The notes under the pieces are model-generated. The model did no database searches and was not told where the DNA came from. It saw only the letters and a list, made by a program, of their open reading frames with translations. 64,000 bases of DNA from Setaria digitata (taxonomy: Eukaryota > Nematoda > Chromadorea > Rhabditida > Setariidae), in assembly GCA_003640385.1 (NCBI GenBank), contig RCAB01000258.1, positions 25,748 to 89,747 on the forward strand. The letters run 5' to 3'. Below are positions 13,101 through 25,463 of the stretch, one piece after another. A program made the position numbers and the translations under genes. Each line of letters begins with the position of its first letter. Within the stretch, counting starts at the first letter, position 1.

Positions 13101-16100
13101 ATTTGAAGAATTTGGAGGGGAAAAAAAAATAAAAGGAAGAAACTTTATTGCTATGAATATTATATTTCACATTTGAGCAGAAGAAAATTATATTTTATTT
13201 TATTTTTTTTATTCAAAAAATAAAAATAGTAATGGTGAATGAAATTTTGTTCATAATTATGAAAACAAATGAAAAGGAAAAGTTATTTATTATTATATAT
13301 ATATATTCATAAAATAAAGCATAAAATTTAAAGCTAGCTTTGAGTCATTAGAATTTAAAAGTTTTGTAAATGTGCTGATAAAATTTTTAACATTGATAAG
13401 TTGAAATGCTTACTTGTATTAAATTAATGCACATCGAAACTAATGAAAGGCCAATAATAATATAAATAAATAGCATGAGCAAATATTTTGGCTGTGTTGG
13501 AGTGATATCTCCAAGGCCAATTGTGCTAAAATTAAATTTTCATTTTTAGTTTTTACATTTTGCAAAAAAAAAAAGTTTTGAAATATTTTTGTAAAAATTA
13601 ATATTTTTAATGATAATGTGAGATTTTTCAATTTTTTTATTTTTTGTGAATTTAATATTGCAATTGAAGAAACTAAATGACATTAATTGTGTAGATTGGA
13701 ATAACGAAAGAAAAATAATCATTTTAATAAAATCAGTACGCATAATTGTTCTTCAACTTTTTTACAGAATTAGTATTTACAAAAAGAAAAAAAAAGAAAA
13801 GAAAAAGAGATTTATCATTGATAAATTTGAATAATGATAATGCTTCATTTAATATCGACAAAATTGACCAGGAAAAGAAGTTAAAAGTATTAATTTGCTA
13901 TGCACACTTATCAGTGATAAAACATGATTAGATTACTTCTATTTTGGCTTACCTTATGAAATTTTTAAATTTTCATAGTTTAAATGAAAACTTCTACAGT
14001 GGAAGTAAATCTGTGCACTGCGTTTTAACATAAATTAAACTTCAGACTTTTCAGAATCTTCCAAAAAACTTGAGGTGATAAGGAAGAGAAGTGATAAGGA
14101 AGCAAAATGATAAAGGCTACAATTGCTTAATTCATTTGTTTTCTCTCTGTCTTATATTGAAAAAAATACAATTAATGATAGCATAATTTAGCGATGAAAT
14201 ATTTTTAACTGTCAAATAATCTTAGTAACAATTATTAGTAATTAAAAAATTCTAGAATTTAATATTAATTTAGTATTCGAAAACATCCTATGCTTATCAA
14301 TTCTCCTCCTTAATTTTTTGTTTTTGTTTTATCAGAGGAGTACAATTAATGATAGCATAATATACCGAGGAAATAATTTTAATTGTCAAATAATCCTAGC
14401 AAGGATAATTAGTAATAAAAGAATTTCAGAGCCTAATTAATATTAATTAGTATATTAATTTAATCAATACTAAAATATTTTCCTCATTTATCAACTTTTT
14501 CTCTTCCTTTAATCCTCTTTTTTTTTTTTTTTTTTTCAATTTTGAAATGCTTGCTTATTTTTGTTAATAGATTTATCTGTTCAAAAAAAAAAAAAAAAAA
14601 AAAAGAAATTATAATACCTTAAAGATATGAAGAAGAAATAAAAGGCAACAAAATAATCCCAATCTTTTTCCCAAAGACAAAATGTTGCAGAACAAATAAA
14701 TATCCATGCAATAACAACTGATATTGCTATTGGTATTGGTAAATCAAAGATTTCGAGGTCTAAAATATAAGAGAAAAACAAAAAAATGGAGAAAAAAAAA
14801 AGAAGAAATTTATTTTGAAATTAATAATTTTTTTTTTTTGCAATTTAAAAGAAGCAAAAATTTACTTTGAAACTGATAATAAATTATTATTTTTTGTTTT
14901 TCTTTGCAATCAGGAAAAAAAAGAATGTATTTTAAAATTAATGTATTTTTCGTAATTTCTTTTCTTTTTTTCCAAATTAAAAAACAAGAAATTTATTTCA
15001 AAATTAATAAATTTCTGTTGTTTTTCGAAGTTTCCCTTGCAATTTAAAAAAAAAAAAAACAACAAATTTATTTTGAACTTTATAAATTGCTTCTTTGTTG
15101 CACTTTTCCTTCTAATTTAAAAAAGAAATTTATTAAATGTTTTGTTTTTGGCAGTTTCTCTTCGAATTATATAAAATANAAAAACAACAAATTTATTTTG
15201 AATTTTTATAAATTGCTTCTTTGTTGCACTTTTCCTTCTAATTTAAAAAAGAAATTTANCAACAAATTTATTTTGAACTTTATAAATTGCTTCTTTGTTG
15301 CACTTTTCCTTCTAATTTAAAAAAGAAATTTATTAAATGTTTTGTTTTTGGCAGTTTCTCTTCGAATTATATAAAATATTAATTTTCAAGAGTTGCACAG
15401 TGTTTATTCAAAGAGCATTTTCGGTTTAGATAAACAAGATATTCATCTTAAAAAAATTTTTTTTTTTTTTAAAGCCAGTAAAAAATTTACTTCTAAAATG
15501 GAAAAAGTGCTGATTTTTCTTATAACTTATTTTTAAAACCTTTTAAATGTTTTTTTTTTTCACTTCAAATTTTTCCATTTGCTTTAGAGCTCCTTTTCTT
15601 CTATTTATTTATTTGTTCATTTCCAAATTTCAAAAAGAACAAAATTTTTTTTCTGAAATGAATTTTTTAAATTGATTCCAGTTATATTTTGCAATAATAA
15701 CTGAATCAATTTGTGACATTTTAAAATTTATTAATTATCTCAAATTGTGACGATTATTAAGCGATGATTAATAAGCTTAAAGCTTAAATTAATTTCTGTT
15801 CTTTTCTTTCAATTTAAAATTTCTTACTCCATTAAAACCTCTCCGTTAATTCTTTTTATTTTTTTTTTTTATTTTCATTAGTTATTTTTCAGTAAGTAAT
15901 TTTAAATAATTAGTAAAACAAAAGAAATAGCTTGAAATGTGTGCAGTGGAATTTAAAAACTTTTGAAAATGTACCTATGTATTAAGTAAAATTTTCATTT
16001 GCAATAAAAGGAATGATTTTTTTTTTATTTTTTATTTTTTATTTTTTAAAATGATCAGTTTTTGTCACAAAGAAAAATTTAATTTTTGAAATTTTTTTTT

Positions 16101-19100
16101 TTTTTTATAATAAAACCTTTCCTTTTTCCATTCATTCTTTGCACTAACTTAGCTTTTACCTCAACATTGCTGCTAGAATGCTGCGAAAATTTTGTCCCTC
16201 ATAATTCATCTGCTGACTATATTGAAGTCTTTTGAGATTTAAAAAATTTTATCCCAAACGATAAAATTGAACAAAAAAAAAAAAAAAAAAAAAACAAAAA
16301 ACAAAAAGAAAACAAAAAAAAAGTAAAAAAAAAAAATGAGAAACGGAAAGGAAAGGCAAAATTTGACAAATGTTTTAGCCTTTTACAAGTTAACCAACGC
16401 AACCCAAAAAATTTTATCCTTTTAGACTGATATATATTTCCTCACTAACCCCAAAAAAAAAAAAAAAAAGAAAAAAAAAAAAAGAAACAAGAAAGAAAAA
16501 AACAAGCTTGAAGTTTTATTAATGATTTTGGTCAAGGTAATATTACATTAAGTTCTTTTATGATCTTTTTCGAATTTAGTCAAATNTTTAAATTGTTTAG
16601 TTAAAAGAAAAAACTAAAGAAGACTAAAAGGTAATAGAAAAGAAGATATGTCTGAATGAATTTTGGCTATTGGCAATTTTTTTTCTTTTTGCTTTTAATT
16701 AATTAATTTCTAATTTTAAATTTTGCAAAATTAAATCAAATTTTCACTAATTAAACTCATTTAATACGGTCAAAAATGGGCCTCTTTTATCTTCGGCGTC
16801 AAGCTCTCGAATTTCAGTCATCGTTTGCTTCGTACAATAGCGCGACAATCGGCGACATGCACATTTCATGAGGTACCAAGGCGTTTTAAGGCATTTTGTT
16901 AATAATTTACCTGAAGTTTGGGAAAATGTTGCACCGAAAATATTATTAATTAAATAAATTAGCAGCTAGTAAAATGATTTTAATTTTTTTTTTAAATTCT
17001 ATAATTTTAAAGTTAATTTAATTTCATTTACTTCATATTACATTAATTTTGTCTTGTTTTTTTTTTTTTTTTTTTTTTTTTTGAATCTGCATTTTATACT
17101 GGAAATAATAATTGTTAAATGAAATTTTACCGAACTTTATTCCTTTGAACATTTTTTTTTCTTGAGCAAAAATTCTTTTATTTTTGCAAGATTTTGATTC
17201 TTTTTTCTTTTCCTTCTCATTGTTTTTTCTTTCTTTTTTTTTTCCTTTTTTTTTTTTTTTTTTTTCCATTTCAGTCATTTTTGAACTCAGTCTGCATAGT
17301 TTTATTAATTAGCTTTAAATTTAATTGGTAAATTCTTATTTTCTTGTTGCTTTCTTCGGACAAACAAAATAAATTCCAAATTATTGATCATAAAACAATA
17401 AAATTTCATCATTGAAGCACAGATTCATTAATCAACCGTTTTTGATCAATGGAAGAAATTAAAATTAAATACGATTAATAGTGATCTGTATTAGAGTCTG
17501 AAAAGTTTATTTATTTTTTAAGTAATGACTTTTCGGAAATATCTAATTAATGATTGAAATGAAGTGAATAATTAGATTATTTAATAAATATTGCAATTTC
17601 TAAATGCAGCAAATGGGATGCATAAAAAAAAATGATTAATTTCATTTACAGATTCGTTTCCAAAAATGAAATGAATTTTATCAATTAATCAAATTTGTAC
17701 TATTACTTCATATAAGTACAAAAATGATGAAAATTTCAATTTCAAAACTATCTATGATCACAATTTCGAATAAGCCTTAGATTATGTTCTCTATGAAATG
17801 ATCTTGGCTAAGTTTAAAACTTTATCCGGCTGCTACAATTTTGAATGATTTCAATATTTATCATATATATTTCAAATTTTTAAAAAAATTTCTACAGTTG
17901 CATATAGCTTAAACTAGTGTTGCACATTTTATCTCATTCAATCACTCATTCCGTGTCACTTTTTAGAGCTATTTTCAAATAATTTGCAATTTTAATTAGC
18001 CTTGAAATTGTGAAATTTTAAATTCTATTTTAATTTAATTTGACGCATAATTGTTTTGTCTTTTTATAACATAACATGGTTTTTGAATTATTTTTGCATT
18101 TGTTTTTTTTTTTTTTTCAAATAATTTCATGCAGTTTTTTTCTTCATATTTAGATATCATATTATATAATTAGTAATACTAAATATTATATAAATAATAA
18201 CATTCAAACAGTGAAATTTATTATTGTTCTAATGAGTTTTCATCGTTGTTAAGATTGATTGTCTTTATTGAAAATAGCTTTGTAATATGCTACTGTATTA
18301 CTGTTTACATTATTATTTATGATATTACCATTGTTATTATTGTTATTATTATCATATTTCTAGTGCTTTTGTTGTTATTACTTTCAACGAGGACAATAAC
18401 AGTAAAAGTAATAATAATCTCATTAATAACATTGTTGCCATTCTTCTTGTCATCGCTATTATTAGTATCATTGCTATAATCAAAAGTTGCTACTGTTGTA
18501 ATTATTGTAGTTATTATTGTCATTGCTCACAATGCAATGATATTCTTCTTGTCATCGTTATTATTATTATCAATGCTATAATCAAAAGTTGCTACTGTTC
18601 TAATTATTGTCATTGCTCACAATGATAAAATATTTAATTCTGAAACTAAAATTGACATCAATTCCTGTAATTGATATTAATTCCTATAATTAATATCATT
18701 TTGTTTATTCATAGCATTTTTAAATACACAGATAGATCGATAGATAGTTAGATAGATAGATAAATGTGCGAAAAAGAATTGCATTGAAATTTTTTGCTTT
18801 CATTTTATAAAAATGCTTTTATAAACAAATGTAATCAATCACACTGAAATGGATTGCTTTTACATCGGCCTACTTAATATTTTAGGGAACAATTTTTTTT
18901 TTTTTTACTGATTTTAAAATAGCATTCTTGGCGAATTTCCATCTTACATAGCACTTCTGGGATGATTTTAAAAAATGGCATTTTACGAAATTTATATTTT
19001 CAGATAGCATTTTTAGTTAACTTTTAACTTGAAAATTTTAATAAAATGAATGAAATGTAACAGAGTCAGAAAATTCACCAAAAAACATTTTTTTTTTTTT

Positions 19101-19732
19101 TTTTTAAATACAAATATGTACAATTTTAATGTGCTGTACACCTCAATTTTTAAATTATGAGATATGTAAAATTTGTATTAGAAAGGAAAAAAAAAATAAT
19201 GCATTTTTAATAGTTCAAAATATTTCTGTAAATTTTGTAAACTGTTTTGCAAAAAAAAAAAAAAAAAAGAAAATTAACTTTTTTTTTCCTCTTTTTCTTC
19301 TAATTTTATGTAAATCAATTATTCGCATTCGCCTGAGCAAAATAATTTCATTTTTTAATTATTACTTACGAAAAAAACAAAAAAAAAAAAAAAAAAAATA
19401 CCGTATTAAAGACGGCACAAAGAAGGCGATCATCGAATTAGAGTGATAATTTAGCTCTATCTTACCTGAAGTAAAATGTTAATTCTAGTCTTCTGATAAT
19501 AATTCATTTATTTTTAGCTTGACACATTTTACACATCTTAATTAAATAATTTTCTTTGTATTATCAATGAGCAAGCAAAAAACAATTTTTTTTTTTTTTT
19601 CATTTTTGGTATTTATTTGAATCAGTTCATTCAACACAATTCCTACACTAAATGAAATTTACAATGCAAAAAATTCTGTTTTCGATAAAAAATAAAAAAG
19701 AATTGACGAAATATATTTGTGAAAATGGATGA

Positions 19733-19769
<37 letters not shown>

Positions 19770-21302
19770 CAACTTATAAACAGATTTATTAATTCTAATT
19801 CCTTTAAAACTAAAAATATTTGAGCCAAAAAAAAAGTTGTATTTAAAAGAAGAAAATTAAATATATTTCACTTTTTTTTTTGAAGTAAATAATAAAAAAA
19901 AAAAAAGATAGTTTTACGTCCAAAGCAAATTACTGATTACAATTTAGGCTATAAAAATTTTTAAAATTTGACACAAAAAGCTATAGAGTTATTTTGAAAA
20001 GAAATAATTTTGTTTATTAATTAATTAATTTTTTGACCATGTATGAAAAGAAAAAGAAATTTTATCAGTAACAATGGTTAACATTTATGCACATTACCTT
20101 ATCATTCAACATTATTGAATTTACCACGAAATAGTAGCATTATCCGGCTTTTTCGACTTTTCGTCTTACATTTAAATTAATTTATCGCTGCATTTGTTCA
20201 AATTCAATTGAATTTCATTATTAATAAAAATAAAATTTAAATTTTGAAAAGTAATGCATTATTATTTAACAATGATTATTGATACTTTTCATTTGTTTTT
20301 TTTTTTTTTTCTTTTCTTTAATATAATTTTTTATTTATGTCAGCAAATGTTGCATGAACTAAAAGAAATTGGAAATGAGTAAGGCAAAATTTTAATTAAT
20401 AACTGATTATTTATAAGACTATCATTTTTCACACGCCACACATATCACAAACTAGTAGTTATTTTTTGTCGCACTGTTTTTTTTTTTTTATTTTTTATTT
20501 TTTCAAATTTAAAAAATAAAATAAAAAGGAAAAATGCAAATCGACGTCAGAATCATACGTATACTCTTACGTATATTTTAACAATATTACGTGAATAAAT
20601 AAACACTATTATACTTTTTAGCTTGTCTAGTATGAATGAAAAACATTGCTAATAATACAAGATATGAAAATAAAACTTCAACACAATTCTTATTATTAAC
20701 AATTTAAATTAATTAATTTGTTTAGTTCAGATAATATAGCATTTGAATAATTTATTTATTTGTTCTTGTTGCTTTTGTTTTTGTTTTTGTTATTGTTTTT
20801 GTTTTTGTTTTTTTTTCTTACATGTAATTTAAATTATAAAGGAGTAAGAAGAAATTTCTTTTAATTTCAAAACTAAAATGAAAGAAATTGAAAAAAAAAA
20901 AATTAAAAAATTTAACTTGCCAAGATCGTCAAGTATGCTTAACACCAACGGTATGCCAACAATTGCATAAAGCATTGTGAAAATACGACCGGTTGTAGTT
21001 GACGGATATAAATGTCCGTAACCAATTGTTGTACATATTGTCTTAAATTTTATGTGCATTTGTGTGTATGTATGTATGTGTGTGTGTGTGTGTTTTTTTT
21101 TTTTTGTTTTTTCTAATTAAAATTTTGTAAAATTTCATTGAAATTCGTAAAAGTTTCATGAAAAAAAAAATATTATTAATTAACAAAATTTTTGCTAAAA
21201 GATGATCATAAAAAGAAAAAGAAAGTTAAAAAAAAAAAAGGACAAAGAGAAAAATATATATATATATATATACAACATGCAAATAGGATGATTTTTAATA
21301 AA

Positions 21303-21333
<31 letters not shown>

Positions 21334-24300
21334 TTAGACGAAATTTAAAATATCATGAAGCATTGAGAAAAACTACAAAATTTGGAAGAAAATGCGAAAA
21401 ATTCTAAAATTTTTAACAAACACTTGAAAAATTGCAAAGCTTTCAATAATACGAAATTAGAAAATTGCAACAAGCATGAAAAATTATCAAGTTTTTTTTT
21501 AAAAAAAAAAAAAAAAAGTTTCAAGTGCTTCTTGGCAAATAGAGTTAAAATTTAAAATTTAAACGTAATAGAATAATATACAGAAAAGAAAATGCTACAA
21601 AAATCAAAAAAAAAAGAATAAATAAATAAATATTAAAATTTAGGATAACAATAAAAATTGTAAGATTTTAATGAAAAATTTGGAAATGTGAAAATTTAAT
21701 TTGCAACTTTTCGTGCATTTTTTGAAATTTGATAGTTACGAATTTGCAAATATGAAATTTTAAGCAATGGAAAATTATTTACTCAGTTTCAATGATTGTA
21801 AAAAAATTAAAAAACGTTTATTTAGGATATTTAGTAGCTAATTGGATATTAATTGTTTGGGCATTTCTTACCACCAAAATTTTCATTGCATTTACAATTT
21901 TTTGTTGTTAAAAATATAATTTTCTGACAAAAAATTTTCATTTTTAAAATTTTTTTTCTTTTCATAAAATTCCTTTTTTTTTTTTTTGAAATTTTTTCCA
22001 AAAAAAACAAGATAATGTTTTAAAGCATTTGTAAATAGAAAAAATTTAAACAAAAAAAGTAAGTTCTCTTAATTCTTCTTTTTAAAATTATCGATTAATT
22101 TTTGAATTTTGTTAATTTTTAAATTTGATTAATTGCAATTAATTCGTAGAAAAAAATCAGCTGAGCAAATAAAAATACAAAGATTAAGGAGAGGAAGAGA
22201 GAGGGAGAGAGAGAGAGAGAGAGAGGAGGGAGGCAAAAAAAAAAAAGTAAATATAAAAATTACCTGTGCATAGAGCATAGCATTCCAAAAATCCCAACGA
22301 ATTTTTTGGTCGGTATATTTAATTCCGAGGTTTTTTTCGTACATACTTAATTGCTGATTTAATTGTTTCCTGACCTAAATTTAATTTTTTCTTTTCTTTT
22401 TTTTTTTTTATTTTTTTTTTCTTGGTTCATTTTTCAGTCACAGCCAAATTAAACAAATTCAAAATTTTAATTTATGTATTTATCAACATAACAAATACCA
22501 ATCGTTTAAGTGATATGATTATTTTATCATTTAAAATATATATATATCTTGTTGTTTTCTTTTCTTTTTTTTTTTCTCTCTCTCCCAAATTAATATATGT
22601 TTTAGAATAAATTCCATATAAGGACATGTGTAAATGACGCATAAATCATTCTGTAAATTAATTCATACTGAAATAATCATTTTTCTATTTCTTAAATTTA
22701 TGCATTTATCAATATAATTAATCAGCTGTGCAACTGATATGATTATTTGATCATTAAAAAGAAAAAAAAAAATACTAAACTATAATATTGTTTCTTCCTC
22801 TTTTTTTTTTTTAAAAAATAAATATATATTTAAAGATGAATTCCATATAAATATGCATAAATGACATGTAAATTAAATTCAATATTTGATTCCTATTTTA
22901 ATTTGTATTAGAAAGTATTTTTTCATTTCTTCTCTTTTTTTTTTTTCTGAAATAAAATTTTAAAGGTCGATTTTTTTTTTTGCTTTTTATTTTTGACTAG
23001 CTATTTTCAAACCTGTATAGTTTGATTGGCAGTGACAAAGAACAAATATTCGCTATTATTAAACATTGATGTTACAATGATATCGATTAAACGTGATCGA
23101 TTCTGTTTCACGTTTTCCTTCCAAAACATTTCACGTGATTCGTCATGCGTTGCTTCACAAAGATAAAATATTGCTGCACCAATAAATTGATAAATGATAA
23201 GAACAGTTATTAAAAGAATATGCTTTAGACCATATTCATGATATATTTTTCGTAGAACACGCATTCGACGTGGTACATGACGTATACGTCTTATATTTGC
23301 TTCTGCTTCAAGACGTATTGCATTGGCAGCTGTATTTGCCTAAAGCAAAAGATAATTTTAATTTTTGCTATTTTATGTTTTAAATTTAAGACTTTTAAAA
23401 TTTGGCTCATTCTTCACCAGTATCCAAATCATTTTGCTCATTTATCTTTTGTATCCTCATAAAATGAGCAATACTTTTTGATAATCGCTGCCTGGAAATT
23501 ACATTTTATTACAATCATTTAAAAAATAAATTTAGATCAAAAAAAAAAGGAACCAAATAAATAAATTAAATTTGTTCAATTCGAATTATTTATACTACAT
23601 GTTAATAAGCATTATTTAAAGATTATACTTTCATTACTACTTTCGTTATTATCAGTACTATCCTGTTATTATCATTTTATCATTAAAAAAAGAAAATAAT
23701 CTTGTTAAAAAATTTTGTCAAATTTGGAATTTTCATCCAAATAACTTTACTTAAATCATCTTTTTGTTTTTCACCAAAATTTTCAAACATTATGATTAAA
23801 ATGCCAAGTTTTTTTTTTTTTTTTTTTTTTGATGTCTTAAAAGTCTCTTTTTTTTTCATCGAATAAATTTGTAAATATTGGAAGTTCCCTAGAAACTATT
23901 AAAATTTTCCTAAAACATTTCTAAGCATTAGTTTCACACAGTTCCAATTCCATTAATATATTTCTCATTAAAAAAAAAAAAAAATATACATGATACAGAG
24001 CATAAAAAGCATATGAAAGAAGCATGNNNNNNNNNNNNNNNNNNNNNNNNNNNNNNNNNNNNNNNNNNNNNNNNNNNNNNNNNNNNNNNNNNNNNNNNNN
24101 NNNNNNNNNNNNAAAAAAAAAAAAAATGAAATGCTTGACGAATTTGAATTGACATTCATTAGAATCAAACTATTTCCAATAGAACTAATAATAAATGCAT
24201 CATCCTGCTTTGAACAATTCAGTGTTCAGAAAAAAAAAAAAAAGAACTTTTCAGACAGGAGAAAAAAAAGAAGAAAAAATTTTGCTAAAACATGTAAAAA

Positions 24301-25463
24301 TATTTTGCACCGTAGCAAAAATAAGTAGCAACAGTTTTAAAAAAAACTAATTACAAATTTAATCACTGATATATTTAGAGAAAAAAAAAAAAAAAGAATT
24401 TAAATTTATTATTTTCAGCACTTATTAGGTGCAATTTGTTATTTTTATTCCTCAAATTCTTTTAAATATTTCTCCAGTAGCTGTTGAAAAATTATATATA
24501 TATATAATTAATATATGTCATAAAGAGAAAAATAGGAATTGAAATACTGAATTTTATAGCATTTTTAGAAATATTTTTACCATACACATGCACAACTGCA
24601 TAGCAATGGTGTGCTGCAGATAAACCGGAAAAGTTTTCTTGTTAAGTATAATTCAAATATTTCATGCAAAATTTAGGAGGAAATAAAAATTTTGTTCTAT
24701 CTCATCCGTGCAAGAAACAGATGCATTACGAAAAACTCGGAAAATATGATATTAGTTTTGATACTAACACATGATATTACAGGTTAAAATTAAACTATGA
24801 TATGAAAATATGGTAAAATGCAATATGCATAAGCTGTCATTGAACAATTAATTTAATAAATATCAAATTCTGCTAATTAAAATACCTCCAGAATTAAACA
24901 CCGATGAAAATAAAAATATCCGTAAAAAAAAACAGCTAAGTTGAAAAAAAAAAAAAAAAAAGAAAACGAAACACAAAAGACGAAAATTCGAAAACAAAAC
25001 AAACAATCTTTTAAGAGCTGAAATTAATAGCAAAACGGTCACGACAACAAGAAACGATAATTATGGCTAATTAGTGATCATTGTTAAAATTAATTCCAAA
25101 ATAACTACGACTAAAAACCCAAAATTTCTAAATTTTCCCATAAGATAATTGGCAGAATTACCATAATTATTTATTATCACTAATTTTACTATCGTATTAT
25201 TATTATCATTAATATTATTGTTATTTATTATCGCTATTATAATTAATATATTTATAATAATGATAATAATAACATTAATAATTATAATAATTATTATAAC
25301 TATAATTGTTAATACTATTATTATTATTGTTATTATTATAATCATTATTATTTTTATTTTTATCATTATAATATTTTGTAGTATAACGAACCCCATCTCG
25401 AAAAGATTTGTGAATTCGTCGGAGACTTTGCTGAAGCGGATTTGAACGTCGTAATGGCGCCAT
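10125..25463 (-). CDS. Two-pore-domain (TWK/K2P) potassium channel
   Basis: This is a potassium leak channel of the plasma membrane. Exons: 25463-25392, 23487-23418, 23329-23013, 22374-22264, 21041-20921, 16910-about 16768, 14759-14618, 13525-13414, 12952-12864, 12610-12427, 11831-11688, 11189-11106, 10833-10709, 10640-10476 and 10257-10125. Together they encode about 665 residues. TM1 lies in exon 3 (KHILLITVLIIYQFIGAAIF). Pore 1 is TTIGYGH, with TM2 following in exon 5. Exon 7 has TM3 and exon 8 has pore 2 (TIGLGD) with TM4. The long C-terminal tail is Ser/Asn/Asp-rich with an Asp run near 10545. Exon 5 ends with a GC donor (G, then GCAAGT). The junction between exons 6 and 7 is one base out of phase with the visible donor at 16767, so one end is mis-modelled. 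ATG follows directly on a TTCACAG acceptor, but an earlier exon is not excluded. The family is sure; the particular twk gene is not. Confidence 0.9.
14169..14455. repeat. Diverged tandem duplication in TWK intron
   Basis: The block starting ACAATTAATGATAGCATAAT near 14169 recurs near 14342, and the following 110 bases are similar in both copies. This is an old local duplication with no coding content seen. Confidence 0.7.
15059..15375. repeat. Three copies of a block around two single Ns
   Basis: The same stretch of about 75 bases (beginning AACAAATTTATTTTGAA) begins near 15060, 15184 and 15261, separated by N at 15179 and 15259. The flank at 15319-15376 repeats 15123-15178. It is most likely an assembly join in a low-complexity TWK intron. 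Confidence 0.8.
16160..16228 (-). other. Exon-like island inside TWK intron, unassigned
   Basis: A 69-base block on the minus strand is bounded by an AG acceptor and a GTAAAAG donor. It is open in one frame (about 22 residues) and less A/T-rich than its surroundings. Its phase does not fit between TWK exons 6 and 7. It could be an alternative exon or chance. Confidence 0.25.
18441..18624. repeat. Tandem duplication of an ATT-rich block
   Basis: About 90 bases beginning TTCTTCTTGTCATCG at 18441 recur at 18543 with small changes. Both copies share AATCAAAAGTTGCTACTGTT and TTGTCATTGCTCACAATG. They lie in the large TWK intron. The open frames here are low-complexity artefacts. Confidence 0.75.
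18731..18763. repeat. GATA tetranucleotide microsatellite
   Basis: Imperfect GATA units interrupted by ATCGAT and TAGTTA. It is intronic to the TWK gene. Confidence 0.85.
22193..22233. repeat. GA-rich tract
   Basis: A GA dinucleotide run inside a purine-rich block, in the TWK intron just after exon 4 (22264-22374, minus strand). Confidence 0.8.
24027..24112. other. Assembly gap, 86 N
   Basis: A run of undetermined bases in the TWK intron between exons 1 and 2, flanked by a poly-A run on its right side. Confidence 0.99.
25196..25375. repeat. ATT/ATA-rich trinucleotide repeat
   Basis: Imperfect ATT, ATA and ATC triplets give long Ile/Asn-rich open frames on both strands, which I reject as genes. 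It lies in TWK intron 1, next to exon 1. Confidence 0.85.

Noticed and set aside
19396..19459. Minus-strand block with CTTCAG acceptor and GTATTT donor after TWK exon 5
   Set aside because: It accepts the incoming phase but not the outgoing one, and its peptide does not resemble the channel. Exon 6 at 16768-16910 fits instead.
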